Shown here: positions 6,848 through 15,226 of the stretch, one piece after another | Layout of the letters: the number at the start of each line of letters is the position of its first letter | Numbering within the stretch: position 1 is the stretch's first letter | Source of the DNA: Anaerolineales bacterium UBA3940 | GTDB lineage: Bacteria; Chloroflexota; Anaerolineae; Aggregatilineales; UBA3940 | Direction: 5' to 3' | NCBI GenBank assembly: GCA_002385675.1 | Contig: DGDY01000159.1 | Coordinates: 1-16,957, forward strand | Length of the DNA: 16,957 bases | Program-made: the position numbers and the translations under genes | Notes under the pieces: model-generated | What the model was told of the DNA's origin: nothing | The model's database searches: none | Seen by the model: only the letters and a program-made list of their open reading frames with translations

Positions 6848-8053
6848 ATGCACCGCTACGCACCCGACTTCGAACTGGAGATCGACGGCACGCCCATCCC
6901 GCCCGCGCTGCGCGGCAGCATCACGGGCATCACCTACCAGAACGGGCTGGAGGGCGCAGACCGGGTGGAAGTGTCCATCGCCAACGCCGACCTGCGCTGG
7001 CTGGACGACCCGCTGCTCCAGATCGACGCGCCGCTCAGGCTGTGGCTGGGCTACGCGGACGCGCCGCTGACCGAGATGTTCGTCGGCGAGATCACCGGCA
7101 TCGACGCGTCCTTCCCGAACGGCGGCATGCCGACGCTGACCGTCGTCGCGCACGACTTCCTGCAGCGGCTGACGCAGGGCGCGAAAGACCGCGCCTTTGC
7201 GCTCAGCATTCCGGGCATCGGCAAGTTCCCGCTGCCGGACCCGGCCATTGCGGCGCTGGTGAGCGGCGTGAACCTGCTCGTGCCGGTCATCGATCCGGCG
7301 GGAGCGGCGCTGTCGTTCCTGACGCTGCTGCTCTCCTACGCCATCGACCCGATTGAGGCCCGCCGCGCGATCCGCATCCAGGAGAGCGAGAGCGACTTTG
7401 AGTTCCTCAGCAAGCTGGCGCGGGACAACGGCTGGGAGATGTACATCGACCACACGCTGGAGCCGAGGGGCTACATGCTGCGCTTCCAGTTCCTGATTCA
7501 GGACTACACGCCAACCGTCAACCTGAAGTGGGGCGAGTCGCTGCTGGACTTCACGCCGCGCATCACGACGGTCGGGCAGGTCGTCGGGGTGACGACGCGC
7601 ATCTGGCTGTCGAGCATCAAGATGGAGATCGTCGTCGTGCTGGCGTGGGACTACGACCGGGCGGCCTTCGACCTCCAGATCTATCCGGGGCTGGGCAGCC
7701 TGGAGGTCCTCGCCGGTGGCAAAGAGCAGGGGCTGCTGAAGATCAACGCGACCGGCCCCGCAACCGCGCCGAAGGAAATCCTGAGCACACTCCTGCCCAA
7801 GCTGAACAACCGGCTGACGGGCAGCGGCAGCACCCTCGGCAACCCGGAGATCCGCGCCGGGCGCGTGATCAGCTTTGACGGGCTGGGCGAGCAGTTCAGC
7901 GGACTGTACCGCGTGACCAATGCGACGCACACACTCGACAGCGGCGGCTACCGGACGCAGTTCAACGTGCGCAAGGAAGTGTGGTTCGGCTCGGTGCCCG
8001 TGCCAAAAGGCGCCTCCGGGCTGTTGCGTGTCCAGGGGCAGACGGTGGGGTAA
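6848..8053 (+). CDS. gpD-like baseplate hub protein (N-terminal half of Afp8/VgrG type)
   Basis: A protein of 401 residues. The reading frame can be extended left to 6743, but the Arg/Ser-rich translation there is an out-of-frame shadow of the LysM gene. ATG 6848, one base after the LysM stop, gives the family-like start MHRYAPDFELEIDGTPIP. The body fits the phage late control gene D / VgrG gp27 hub fold: SITGITYQNGLEGADRVEVS, LRLWLGYADA..EMFVGEIT, the ESDFEFLSKLARDNGWEMYI helix and the final YRVTNATHTLDSGGYRTQF strands. GGAGG at 6831-6835 lies 12 bases upstream, rather far. In Afp8 and VgrG this domain is fused to the OB-fold spike; here the protein ends and the spike is encoded separately after a hairpin-rich gap. 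Confidence 0.92.
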   Translation: MHRYAPDFELEIDGTPIPPALRGSITGITYQNGLEGADRVEVSIANADLRWLDDPLLQIDAPLRLWLGYADAPLTEMFVGEITGIDASFPNGGMPTLTVVAHDFLQRLTQGAKDRAFALSIPGIGKFPLPDPAIAALVSGVNLLVPVIDPAGAALSFLTLLLSYAIDPIEARRAIRIQESESDFEFLSKLARDNGWEMYIDHTLEPRGYMLRFQFLIQDYTPTVNLKWGESLLDFTPRITTVGQVVGVTTRIWLSSIKMEIVVVLAWDYDRAAFDLQIYPGLGSLEVLAGGKEQGLLKINATGPATAPKEILSTLLPKLNNRLTGSGSTLGNPEIRAGRVISFDGLGEQFSGLYRVTNATHTLDSGGYRTQFNVRKEVWFGSVPVPKGASGLLRVQGQTVG

Positions 8054-8058
8054 ACACC

Positions 8059-8320
8059 GCCCGGGAATGGAATTCCCGGGCTACGTGATAGCTTCGCTAT
8101 CCCAAAGTCCGCCTTCGGCGGACTCCGCCCCATCCGGGGCGCCGTCCCCTCTGGGGACGGGAGTGCCCGATAGGGCACTTCGCGGGATTGCTTCGCAATC
8201 CCTTCTAGCCGGAGAATGAAATTCCCCGGCGAGCTCCGGCCCTCAGGGCCGGACGGAGGGGTTTGGCAGGGACGGCAGTGCCCGGAGGGCAGAACCTCAC
8301 CCCGCCAGCGGGGTGGGGTT
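8059..8320. repeat. Array of eleven consecutive short hairpins between hub and spike genes
   Basis: The 299 bases at 8054-8352 carry no credible gene. Near-perfect inverted repeats with 3-4 base loops follow one another: 8059-8081, 8087-8101, 8106-8124, 8127-8140, 8142-8160, 8162-8179, 8184-8202, 8208-8230, 8235-8253, 8279-8291 and 8293-8320. Stems are 5-12 bp. Examples are CCCGGGAAT/ATTCCCGGG, AGTCCGCC/GGCGGACT and GGGATTGC/GCAATCCC. Some units resemble each other (8059 with 8208; 8087 with 8184; 8162 with 8279), as if duplicated and drifted. No hairpin is followed by a clear T-run. It looks like a REP-like or miniature repeat cluster inserted in the operon; a transcribed structured RNA is the alternative. 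Confidence 0.75.
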
Positions 8321-8338
8321 GAGACAGCACACAATGAC

Positions 8339-8345
8339 GAGGAGG
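8339..8345 (+). promoter_or_regulatory. Shine-Dalgarno GAGGAGG for the spike gene
   Basis: GAGGAGG lies seven bases before ATG 8353 and is the only recognisable expression signal after the hairpin array. I see no convincing -35/-10 pair in the gap. The spike gene is probably read from the same transcript but initiated independently. Confidence 0.6.
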
Positions 8346-8352
8346 CCGGATC

Positions 8353-9033
8353 ATGTCCATCACCCTGTATGAAACCGGGGCGGAAGAGCGCGAGGAGCAG
8401 CGCGGCGAACGCTTGCCGTACAGCATCCTGGAGGGTGTCGTGGTGAGTCACATCGACCTCGCCAGGCAGGCCAAGGTGAAGGTGCGCATCCCGGCGCTGG
8501 ACGCGGAGGTCTGGGCACGGCTGTGCGCGCCGGGTGCCGGTGATAACGCGGGCTTCTTCTACACGCCGCGCATCGACGACGAGGTGCTGGTGGGTTTCAG
8601 CGGCGGCAACATCGAAAACGCCTTCGTCCTCGGCGGTCTGTGGAACACCAACGACAGCCCGCCGGTCAACCCGGACCCGATCGAGATCATCTCCAGGCGG
8701 GTGATTCGCAGCGGGCTGACCGCGGAACTCGGTCATGAGATCGTGTTTGACGACGGTATCGACCAGTCCATCACCATCACAACGAGCGGCGTCACGCCAC
8801 TTGAGCAGCATCAGATCAAGCTGTCGCCCACCGGTATCGAGCTGAGCAATCTCGCGGGCACCATCGTGATCAAGATGGACAATGCCTCGCAGACCATCTC
8901 GATCAAGGGGGTCAACATCGAGATCGGCGGGACGGAAACAGCGTCGATCACCCTGAAGGCTGCCAACATCGAGGTTGGCAGCGCGACGACGGCGAGCACG
9001 GCCATCCAGGGTGTGCTCGTGCGGATCAACTAG
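8353..9033 (+). CDS. gpV/gp5-like baseplate spike protein (OB-fold plus beta-helix)
   Basis: A protein of 226 residues. Residues ~25-105 form a gpV-type OB fold: ILEGVVVSHIDLARQAKVKV, then VWARLCAPGAGDNAGFFYTP, DDEVLVGFSGGN and AFVLGGLWNTNDSPP. From about residue 150, short alternating strands (IKLSPTGIELSNL, TISIKGVNIEIGG, SITLKAANIEVGS, AIQGVLVRIN) resemble the trimeric beta-helix needle of gp5, gpV and VgrG. The protein forms the membrane-piercing spike under the hub and carries the PAAR tip. It corresponds to the C-terminal half of Afp8 and VgrG, here a separate gene. The PAAR gene follows nine bases after its stop, and TAGGAG provides stop plus ribosome site. Confidence 0.92.
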   Translation: MSITLYETGAEEREEQRGERLPYSILEGVVVSHIDLARQAKVKVRIPALDAEVWARLCAPGAGDNAGFFYTPRIDDEVLVGFSGGNIENAFVLGGLWNTNDSPPVNPDPIEIISRRVIRSGLTAELGHEIVFDDGIDQSITITTSGVTPLEQHQIKLSPTGIELSNLAGTIVIKMDNASQTISIKGVNIEIGGTETASITLKAANIEVGSATTASTAIQGVLVRIN

Positions 9034-9042
9034 GAGCCAGCT

Positions 9043-9342
9043 ATGCCGCCAGCAGCCAGACTCGGAGACCTCACCAGCCACGGCACACCGCTGGGGCCGG
9101 GGCCCGGCAGCGCGAACGTGCTCATCGGCGGGCAGCCCGCGTGGCGCGCCTTCACGGACACCCACGTGTGCCCGCTTGTGAACGGCACCGTGCCGCACGG
9201 AGGCGGGTTCGTGGCGATGGGCAGCACGAGCGTGCTGATCAACAACCTGCCCGCCGCCCGGCAGGGCGATTCGATCATGGAGGTCGGCGGTGGGCCGAAT
9301 ACCATCGTATTCGGCCTGCCGACGGTCATCATCGGAGGGTGA
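9043..9342 (+). CDS. PAAR-domain spike tip protein
   Basis: A protein of 99 residues, all of it a PAAR fold. It starts PPAARLGDLTSHG and continues with ANVLIGGQPAWR, then HVCPLVNG, VPHGGG, STSVLINNLPAARQGD. H13, H41, C43 and H52 give the three-His, one-Cys zinc set expected for PAAR tips. Such proteins cap the spike as a sharp metal-stabilised cone. There is no N- or C-terminal toxin extension, so this tip is not itself an effector carrier. It is positionally equivalent to Afp10, but placed before the gp25-like gene. Confidence 0.95.
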   Translation: MPPAARLGDLTSHGTPLGPGPGSANVLIGGQPAWRAFTDTHVCPLVNGTVPHGGGFVAMGSTSVLINNLPAARQGDSIMEVGGGPNTIVFGLPTVIIGG

Positions 9343-9345
9343 GCC

Positions 9346-9768
9346 ATGAACCACCTGGAGCGGGAGCGGGCGCAGGCGTTTCTCGGCGTGGGGTGGGCGT
9401 ACCCCGTCCGGCTGGCGCCGGATGACACGATTGCGCTCGCCGCCTACGAGGAGGACATCCGGCAGGCCATTCACATCATCCTCGGCACGAACCCCGGCGA
9501 GCGGGTCATGCGCCCGGACTTCGGCGCGGGCTTGAATGCTTTCTTGTTCGAGCCGCTAAGCGTCACGACGCTGGCGCTCGTCGAGGATCGGGTGCGTACG
9601 GCGCTGATCCAGTGGGAGGCGCGCATCGACGTGGAGGAGGTCACGGTTGAGATCGATACATCGGAGGCGGACAAGCTGCTGATTACGATCCGCTACCGCG
9701 TGCGGGCGACGAACGCGCAGCACAACCTCGTCTACCCGTTCTATCTACAGGAGGGGACGGCGGAATGA
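9346..9768 (+). CDS. gp25-like baseplate wedge protein (Afp9-like)
   Basis: A protein of 140 residues with the gp25/GPW family core: AAYEEDIRQAIHIILGTNPG then GERVMRPDFGAGL at residues 51-63, FLFEPLSVTTLALVEDRVRT, and RIDVEEVTVEI ending in strands. This family initiates sheath polymerisation at the baseplate and joins the J-type proteins in the wedge. The length is typical. GGAGGG lies just upstream of ATG 9346. The gene starts three bases after PAAR and overlaps the next gene as ATGA, so production is coupled with the J-type subunit. Confidence 0.95.
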   Translation: MNHLERERAQAFLGVGWAYPVRLAPDDTIALAAYEEDIRQAIHIILGTNPGERVMRPDFGAGLNAFLFEPLSVTTLALVEDRVRTALIQWEARIDVEEVTVEIDTSEADKLLITIRYRVRATNAQHNLVYPFYLQEGTAE

Positions 9769-12700
9769 GGCCCGAGCCGCAGCTTCTGCTCGATCCGCGC
9801 CGCGCCCGCGAGCTGCGCGACCTGCTGCTCTCGCGACGGGCCGCCTACCTGCCGGGCTGGGAGCCGCCCGAGGGTGAGGCGGAAGACGCCCTGCTGTGGG
9901 TCGCCGCCCGCTACCTGGAGGCCATCCTCCAGCGGCTGAACCAGGCCCCGGAGAAGAACCGGCTGGCCTTCCTCGACCTGCTCGGCGTGCGGCTGACACC
10001 CGCGCAGGCCGCGCGCGCCCCGATTGTGTTCCAGGTTGCGGAGGACGCCCCGCCGCTGACGCGCGCCCCGGCGGGCACGCAGCTTTCCGCCGAGCCGCCG
10101 CCGGAGAGCACCACCCGCGTCGTGTTCGAGACGGAGACGGGCGTGGGCTTCACACGCGGGCGGCTGCAACAGGTCGTGAGCCTGTGGGCCGGGCGCGACC
10201 AGTACGCCGATCACAGCGCGGCGCTCGCCGCCGGGGAGCCGTTCCAGTCCTTCTTCAAGCGGGAGCTTCAGGACACGCCGCACCACATCTACATCGCACA
10301 TAACCCGCTGCTGGCGATCGCCGGGGAGGCGGAGGTCAGCCTGACGTTTGAGCTGACGCAGACCAGCAGCGAGCACCTGCGCATCGCCTGGGAGTACTGG
10401 GACGGCGAGGTGTGGCGCGGCTTCAAGTCGGCGGGTGCGGGCTGCGAGGACGCTGGCGGCGAGGTGCTCGACAGCACGCAGGGCCTTACCCAGAGCGGTC
10501 GCTTCCTGCTGCAGAGCGACTGCGCCGAAGCCAAGACAACGACCGTCAATGGCGTCGAGAACTTCTGGATACGCGGGCGTCTGCTGGAGCCGCTGCCGCC
10601 CGACCCGGCGCAGATCCTGCCGCTCGTCGAGAGCATCGCGCTCAGCACCGAGATCGCCCGCCCGCTGCTGGCGGAGCTTGATGAGGACGTAGAGGAGCGG
10701 CCCGTCGCCGCGCGGCGGCTGCCGCTGTGGACCGCGATGCGCGTGGGCGAATTCCCGACGCCGCAGCTCAACCCGTGTGCAGTCGGTATTAAGGTGGAAG
10801 GCATAGAGCCGGATGTAGCCTATGCCGGGGCGGAAAAGCTCGACACCAGCCAGACGTTCTTCCCGTTCGGGCAGGCGGTGCAGCCGGGCAGCGCCTTCTA
10901 CTTCTCGAACGAGGAGATTTTCTCGAAGCCGGGCGCGGAGGTGACGGTCTACGTCCAGTGCGCCCAGACACCCTACAACGCGCTGAGCCCGCCCACCACG
11001 GGCAGCGCCAACCTCACGCCGGATGTGGTCTGGGAGTACTGGGACGGCAACCGCTGGCGGACGCTCGTGCTGCGCTCGGAGGGCGGCGTGCTCGGGGGCG
11101 TGCCGGAGGAGTTCACCGGCGCGGGCGTGTTTCAATTCACCGTGCCCGACGATATGGAGCCGAAGGAGGTCAACGGCGAGGAACTGCGCTGGGTCCGTGC
11201 CCGGCTGCGGAGTGGCGGCTACGGCTACCGCGCCACCGTGAACATCGACGGCAGCGAGTTCTCCTACGTGGTGACGCAGCCCCCAGCCCTCGCGGTGTTC
11301 CTGCTGGGTTACACCTGGCAGCACGGCCCGTATCACCCCGATACGGTGTTTGCCTACAACGACTTCCAGTACACCGACCACACCGCCGAGGCCAGGTGGC
11401 CGGGACAGGTGTTCTCGCCCTTCACGCTGGTCAGCGATGTCACGCCTGCGCTGTATCTCGGCTTCACCCAGCCGCTGCCGGTTGATCGCTTCAACCTGTT
11501 CGTCGATGTGGAGGAGGTGCGGGGCGAGTCGGAGGGGCCGCCGCTGCTGTGGGAGTACTGGGACGGCTTCAACTGGCGTTCGCTGCCCGTCGAGGACGAG
11601 ACGAACCACCTGCGCGTGCCGGGGATGGTCTCGTTGATCGGCCCGGCGGACGCGCAGCCCGTCGCCCGCTTCGGTGAGATGCTGCACTGGCTGCGTGCGC
11701 GGCTCAAGGAGGACGGCCCGCCTGGCTCGCCGACCATCCGTGCCATTTACCCCAATGCGGTGTGGGCCGCGCAGCGCCAGACACTGATCAACGAGCCGCT
11801 CGGCACGAGCACGGGGCGCCCCTCGCAGACGTTCCGCTTCCGGCAGGTCCCTGTGCTGCCCGGCGAGCACATCGAGGTGCGGGAGCTTTCCGGCCCGCGC
11901 GCGAACGTCGAGTGGCGGCTGCTGGCAATGGAGGTGCTGGGCGACGACTACGCCATTATCCAGCAGCTTGAGGACGAACTGCGCCGCGAGGGGACGCAGG
12001 CCGAAGTCGTCATGGGCGACCTGCGGCTGGAGCGCGACCGCAACAAGCAGGTCACGGCGGTCTGGGTGCGCTGGTACGGGCAGGATCACCTCTTCTTCTC
12101 CGGCCCGGACGACCGGCACTACCTGCTGGAGCGCAGCCGGGGGCAGGTGCTCTTCGGCGACGGGGTGCAGGGGCGCGTGCCACCGGCGGGCGCGGTGATC
12201 ATGGCGCGGCAGTACGTGAGCGGCGGCGGCGCGGCGGGCAACGTCAAGGCCGGGGCGATCACGCAGCTTCTGGCGGGGATCGGCGGCATCGACGGGGTAA
12301 CCAACCCCCGCCCCGCCGAGGGCGGCGCAGATGGCGAGTCGCTGGCCGGGCTGTCACGGCGCGGGCCGCTGACGCTGCGCCACCGGGGGCGCGCGCTCTC
12401 CCCCGCCGATTACGAGGTGATGGCGGTAGAGGCGTCCCCCGCGGTTGCGGTCGCGCGGGCTCTGCCCACCGTGGACGATGGCGGGCGCGTCCGCCCCGGC
12501 TGGTTGACGCTGGTGATCATCCCCGCGAGCGACGCCCCGCGCCCCTGGCCGTCGTACGGGCTGCGCGAGCACGTGCGCCGCACCATCGCCGAGCGCGCGC
12601 CCGCCGACCTCGTGGCGGCAGAGCAGATCGTCGTCACCGGGCCGGATTATCAGGAAGTGGATGTAGACGCCCTTATCGTACCATCCGCCCCCGGCGAGGC

Positions 12701-12980
12701 GGGCGCGATCGAGCAGCGTGTGCGCGAGCGGCTGATGCGGTTCTTCCACCCGCTGCACGGCGGCCCAACGGGGCGCGGCTGGGAGCCGGGCCGCGCGGTG
12801 TACCTGTCGGACGTGGCGGCAGTGATCGAGCGCGTCGAGGGGGTGGACGTCGTGCAGGAACTCGCGCTGATGTCGAACGGCGTGCTGCAGGGGGAGCGGC
12901 TGCGCATCGGCCCCGGTCGTATCGCGGTCGCCGGGCAGATCCGCCTGCGGCTGGCCGCCGCCGAGCAAAGGAGCCTGTAA
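9765..12980 (+). CDS. Large baseplate-J-type wedge protein with three WEYWDG modules (Afp11-like)
   Basis: A protein of 1071 residues. The N-terminus (PEPQLLLDPRRARELRDLLL) and YLEAILQRLNQAPEKNRLAF match large phage baseplate assembly proteins. The gpJ/gp6 core is near the C-terminus: QVLFGDGVQGRVPPAG (FGDG at 797-800), TNPRPAEGG from 846, LSPADYEVMAVEASPAVAVA, and a C-terminal ATPase-free dimerisation region. Between N-terminus and core, the signature WEYWDGxxWR begins at residues 209, 423 and 596, so repeated beta domains of about 170-215 residues have been inserted. J-type proteins form the iris-like wedge around the hub and trigger contraction. ATGA overlaps the gp25-like gene; TAATG overlaps the next gene. 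Confidence 0.9.
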   Translation: MRPEPQLLLDPRRARELRDLLLSRRAAYLPGWEPPEGEAEDALLWVAARYLEAILQRLNQAPEKNRLAFLDLLGVRLTPAQAARAPIVFQVAEDAPPLTRAPAGTQLSAEPPPESTTRVVFETETGVGFTRGRLQQVVSLWAGRDQYADHSAALAAGEPFQSFFKRELQDTPHHIYIAHNPLLAIAGEAEVSLTFELTQTSSEHLRIAWEYWDGEVWRGFKSAGAGCEDAGGEVLDSTQGLTQSGRFLLQSDCAEAKTTTVNGVENFWIRGRLLEPLPPDPAQILPLVESIALSTEIARPLLAELDEDVEERPVAARRLPLWTAMRVGEFPTPQLNPCAVGIKVEGIEPDVAYAGAEKLDTSQTFFPFGQAVQPGSAFYFSNEEIFSKPGAEVTVYVQCAQTPYNALSPPTTGSANLTPDVVWEYWDGNRWRTLVLRSEGGVLGGVPEEFTGAGVFQFTVPDDMEPKEVNGEELRWVRARLRSGGYGYRATVNIDGSEFSYVVTQPPALAVFLLGYTWQHGPYHPDTVFAYNDFQYTDHTAEARWPGQVFSPFTLVSDVTPALYLGFTQPLPVDRFNLFVDVEEVRGESEGPPLLWEYWDGFNWRSLPVEDETNHLRVPGMVSLIGPADAQPVARFGEMLHWLRARLKEDGPPGSPTIRAIYPNAVWAAQRQTLINEPLGTSTGRPSQTFRFRQVPVLPGEHIEVRELSGPRANVEWRLLAMEVLGDDYAIIQQLEDELRREGTQAEVVMGDLRLERDRNKQVTAVWVRWYGQDHLFFSGPDDRHYLLERSRGQVLFGDGVQGRVPPAGAVIMARQYVSGGGAAGNVKAGAITQLLAGIGGIDGVTNPRPAEGGADGESLAGLSRRGPLTLRHRGRALSPADYEVMAVEASPAVAVARALPTVDDGGRVRPGWLTLVIIPASDAPRPWPSYGLREHVRRTIAERAPADLVAAEQIVVTGPDYQEVDVDALIVPSAPGEAGAIEQRVRERLMRFFHPLHGGPTGRGWEPGRAVYLSDVAAVIERVEGVDVVQELALMSNGVLQGERLRIGPGRIAVAGQIRLRLAAAEQRSL

Positions 12981-15226
12981 TGCCGCTGCCGCTGCCAAAC
13001 CTGGACGACCGCCGCTGGGAGGACCTCGTCGAAGAGGGCCGGGCACTCATACCGCTCTACGGGCCGGACTGGACGGACCACAATCTCCACGACCCGGGCA
13101 TTACCATCATGGAACTGCTCGCGTGGGTCACGGAGATGGACATCTACTGGCTCAACCGCGTGCCGGACGCACACCGCCGCAAGTTCCTGGCAATGGCGGG
13201 TGTCACGCCCCGCCCACCACAGCCCGCGTGGACGGTGCTCCATCTGCGGCTGAAGGCAGGCGCGACCGCCCAGCACCTGCCCGCCGGGGTGCATTTCGAG
13301 GCAGCGCGCAGCGAGGCGGCAAGCCCCAGTACCGTGCCCTTCCGCACGCTGGCCCCGCTGGCCGCCATCCCCGGCGAGGTACAGACGCTCCAGTTGAAGC
13401 AGGGCGACCGCTTCACCGACCTCACCGCGCGGCTGCTGCGCGGCGAGGCGCTCGCGCTGTGGGGGGACGACCCGCAGCCGGGCGCGGAGCTTTATATCGG
13501 GCTGAGCGACCCGCCCCCGGTCGAGACGCCGGTCACGCTGTATGCCGTACTGGAGGGCGAGCACGCGACGTGGGCGGCGCGCGCCCGGCTCATTGAGGAG
13601 GCGGCCCGCCGCGCCGGCCTGTGCCGTCCGCAGTTCGGGTGCGCGGACGAGCCGGGCGAGGAACCTCCGGTAGACGTGCCGCTCCCGCCGCACCATTCCG
13701 TCGCGCTGAGCTGGGAGTACCTCAGCGCGGGCGGGCGCTGGCATCCGCTCGCCGTGACGGACGACACCCGCGCCTTTACGCTCAGCGGGAGCATTGTGCT
13801 GACGTTACCCGCCGCGCCGGGCATGAGCCGCGCGGTCATCGGCGCGGCCCCGGAACCAGCCTATTACCTGCGCTGCCGCCTGCGGCGCGGGAGTTACGAC
13901 GCAGCACCGGTGCTCCGGCACCTGCTGCTGAACGGCGTCGCCGCCGAGCAGGCTGCCGCAGCAGGCGTAACGATCTGGCTCATTGCACCTGGCGCAAACC
14001 TGCCCGCCGACCCGCCGCAGCCGGGCACAGACGACACGCTGAACTTCAGCCTCGACGCGAGCGGCGCGATTGCCGATCTGCGGCGCGAGCCAAACGCTCC
14101 CGCGCTGCGCGTGCTGGCCTTCGAGCCGCCGGACGGCGGGCCGGGGCGGCTGGCGCTCGCCGTCGAGACGCTCGGTGAGGGCGACGGGCGTCCGCACCAG
14201 CAGATCGCGGGCGCATGGCCGCAGGTCGCGGGCGAGAGTTTGCGCGTCTTTACGCGGGAGGGCGATGCGTGGCGGGTGTGGGAGCAGCGCCCGGACTTTG
14301 ACGCGGCGGGTCGCGCGGACGCTCATTTCGTGCTTGACGCGCGCACGGGCGAGATCACCTTTGGCGATGGCGAGCGCGGGCGCACGGTTCCGCCCGGCGT
14401 GCCGATCCTCGCCGCTTACGACAGCACGCTCGCCTCGGGCGGGGCCCTCAAGCCGAACCGCGTCTTCCACCTGCCCGACTCCCCCACCAACCGCGCGCTG
14501 CTGGCCGAGGTAGCCGCCATCGCCGCCAGCCTGGAGATTGTCACGAACCCGGTCCCGGCAAGCGGCGGCGCAGAGGCGGAGACGGTCGACCAGGCCGCCG
14601 GGCGCGCGCTTGCCGAGTTGCAGAAGCCGACGCGCGCCGTCACCGCCGCGGATTACGAGGCGCTGGCCTTCGAGACGCCGGGCGTGACGCTGGCGCGGGT
14701 CGGCGTGCGCCCGAACCTGCACCCCGGCTTCCCCTGCTGGGACGCGCCCGGCGTGGTGACGGTCATCATCCTGCCGCACCTGCCCGCCGGGCGGCCCGAG
14801 CCTTCCTGCGAGACGATTCGGCAGGTTGCGGCGTACCTCGCACGGCGGCGGATCGTCGGCACGCGCATCGAGGTCGTCGGCCCAACGTACCGCACCGTTG
14901 CGGTGCAGGCCAGCGTGCGGGCCTGCCAGGGCGAGCGCCCGGCGGCGCTGCGGGAGCGGCTTATCGCGCGGTTGGACGCGTTCTTCGACCCGCTGATCGG
15001 TGGGCCGGAGGGCGGCGGCTGGCCCTTCGGGCGGGATGTGTACCGCAGCGAGGTGCTCCAGCTTCTCGATGAGACGCCCGGCGTCGAGCATGTCATCTCG
15101 CTGGAACTGCTTGGCGACGACTGCGAGCCGGGCTGCGGCAACGTCTGCATCGGGCCGGTTGAACTGGTCGATGCCGGGGAGCATGAAATCACGGTAATCG
15201 CCTGGGAGGAGGGCCGTTATGGCTGA
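12980..15226 (+). CDS. Second baseplate-J-type wedge protein (Afp12-like)
   Basis: A protein of 748 residues. An early motif DWTDHNLHDPGITIMELLAW (from about residue 31) is characteristic of eCIS and phage baseplate wedge proteins. The J core repeats that of the preceding gene: GEITFGDGERGRTVPPG from residue 457, TNPVPASGGAEAETVD, VTAADYEALAFETPGVTLAR, then a region ending SLELLGDDCEPGCGNVCIGP. A single degenerate WEYLSAGGRW at residue 245 recalls the WEYWDG modules of its neighbour. The two proteins are therefore paralogues that probably pair in the wedge, as Afp11 and Afp12 do. Three Cys within nine residues near the C-terminus are unusual and could bind metal. Start and previous stop share one base (TAATG), with AAAGGAG just upstream. 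Confidence 0.9.
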   Translation: MPLPLPNLDDRRWEDLVEEGRALIPLYGPDWTDHNLHDPGITIMELLAWVTEMDIYWLNRVPDAHRRKFLAMAGVTPRPPQPAWTVLHLRLKAGATAQHLPAGVHFEAARSEAASPSTVPFRTLAPLAAIPGEVQTLQLKQGDRFTDLTARLLRGEALALWGDDPQPGAELYIGLSDPPPVETPVTLYAVLEGEHATWAARARLIEEAARRAGLCRPQFGCADEPGEEPPVDVPLPPHHSVALSWEYLSAGGRWHPLAVTDDTRAFTLSGSIVLTLPAAPGMSRAVIGAAPEPAYYLRCRLRRGSYDAAPVLRHLLLNGVAAEQAAAAGVTIWLIAPGANLPADPPQPGTDDTLNFSLDASGAIADLRREPNAPALRVLAFEPPDGGPGRLALAVETLGEGDGRPHQQIAGAWPQVAGESLRVFTREGDAWRVWEQRPDFDAAGRADAHFVLDARTGEITFGDGERGRTVPPGVPILAAYDSTLASGGALKPNRVFHLPDSPTNRALLAEVAAIAASLEIVTNPVPASGGAEAETVDQAAGRALAELQKPTRAVTAADYEALAFETPGVTLARVGVRPNLHPGFPCWDAPGVVTVIILPHLPAGRPEPSCETIRQVAAYLARRRIVGTRIEVVGPTYRTVAVQASVRACQGERPAALRERLIARLDAFFDPLIGGPEGGGWPFGRDVYRSEVLQLLDETPGVEHVISLELLGDDCEPGCGNVCIGPVELVDAGEHEITVIAWEEGRYG

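Noticed and set aside
8059..8320. CRISPR array
   Set aside because: The repeats are differing hairpins placed directly next to each other, without identical repeats separated by uniform spacers.
8216..8446. Small plus-strand open frame in the hairpin array
   Set aside because: Its first half is translated palindromes and its second half is an out-of-frame shadow of the spike gene; no ribosome site.
7948..9474. Minus-strand open frame spanning the hairpin array and spike genes
   Set aside because: It crosses several well-supported plus-strand genes and the palindromic region, with no domain pattern.
9741..12119. Minus-strand open frame of 792 codons opposite the large J-type gene
   Set aside because: The plus-strand protein has clear wedge motifs over the same span; the antisense translation shows only GC-driven composition.
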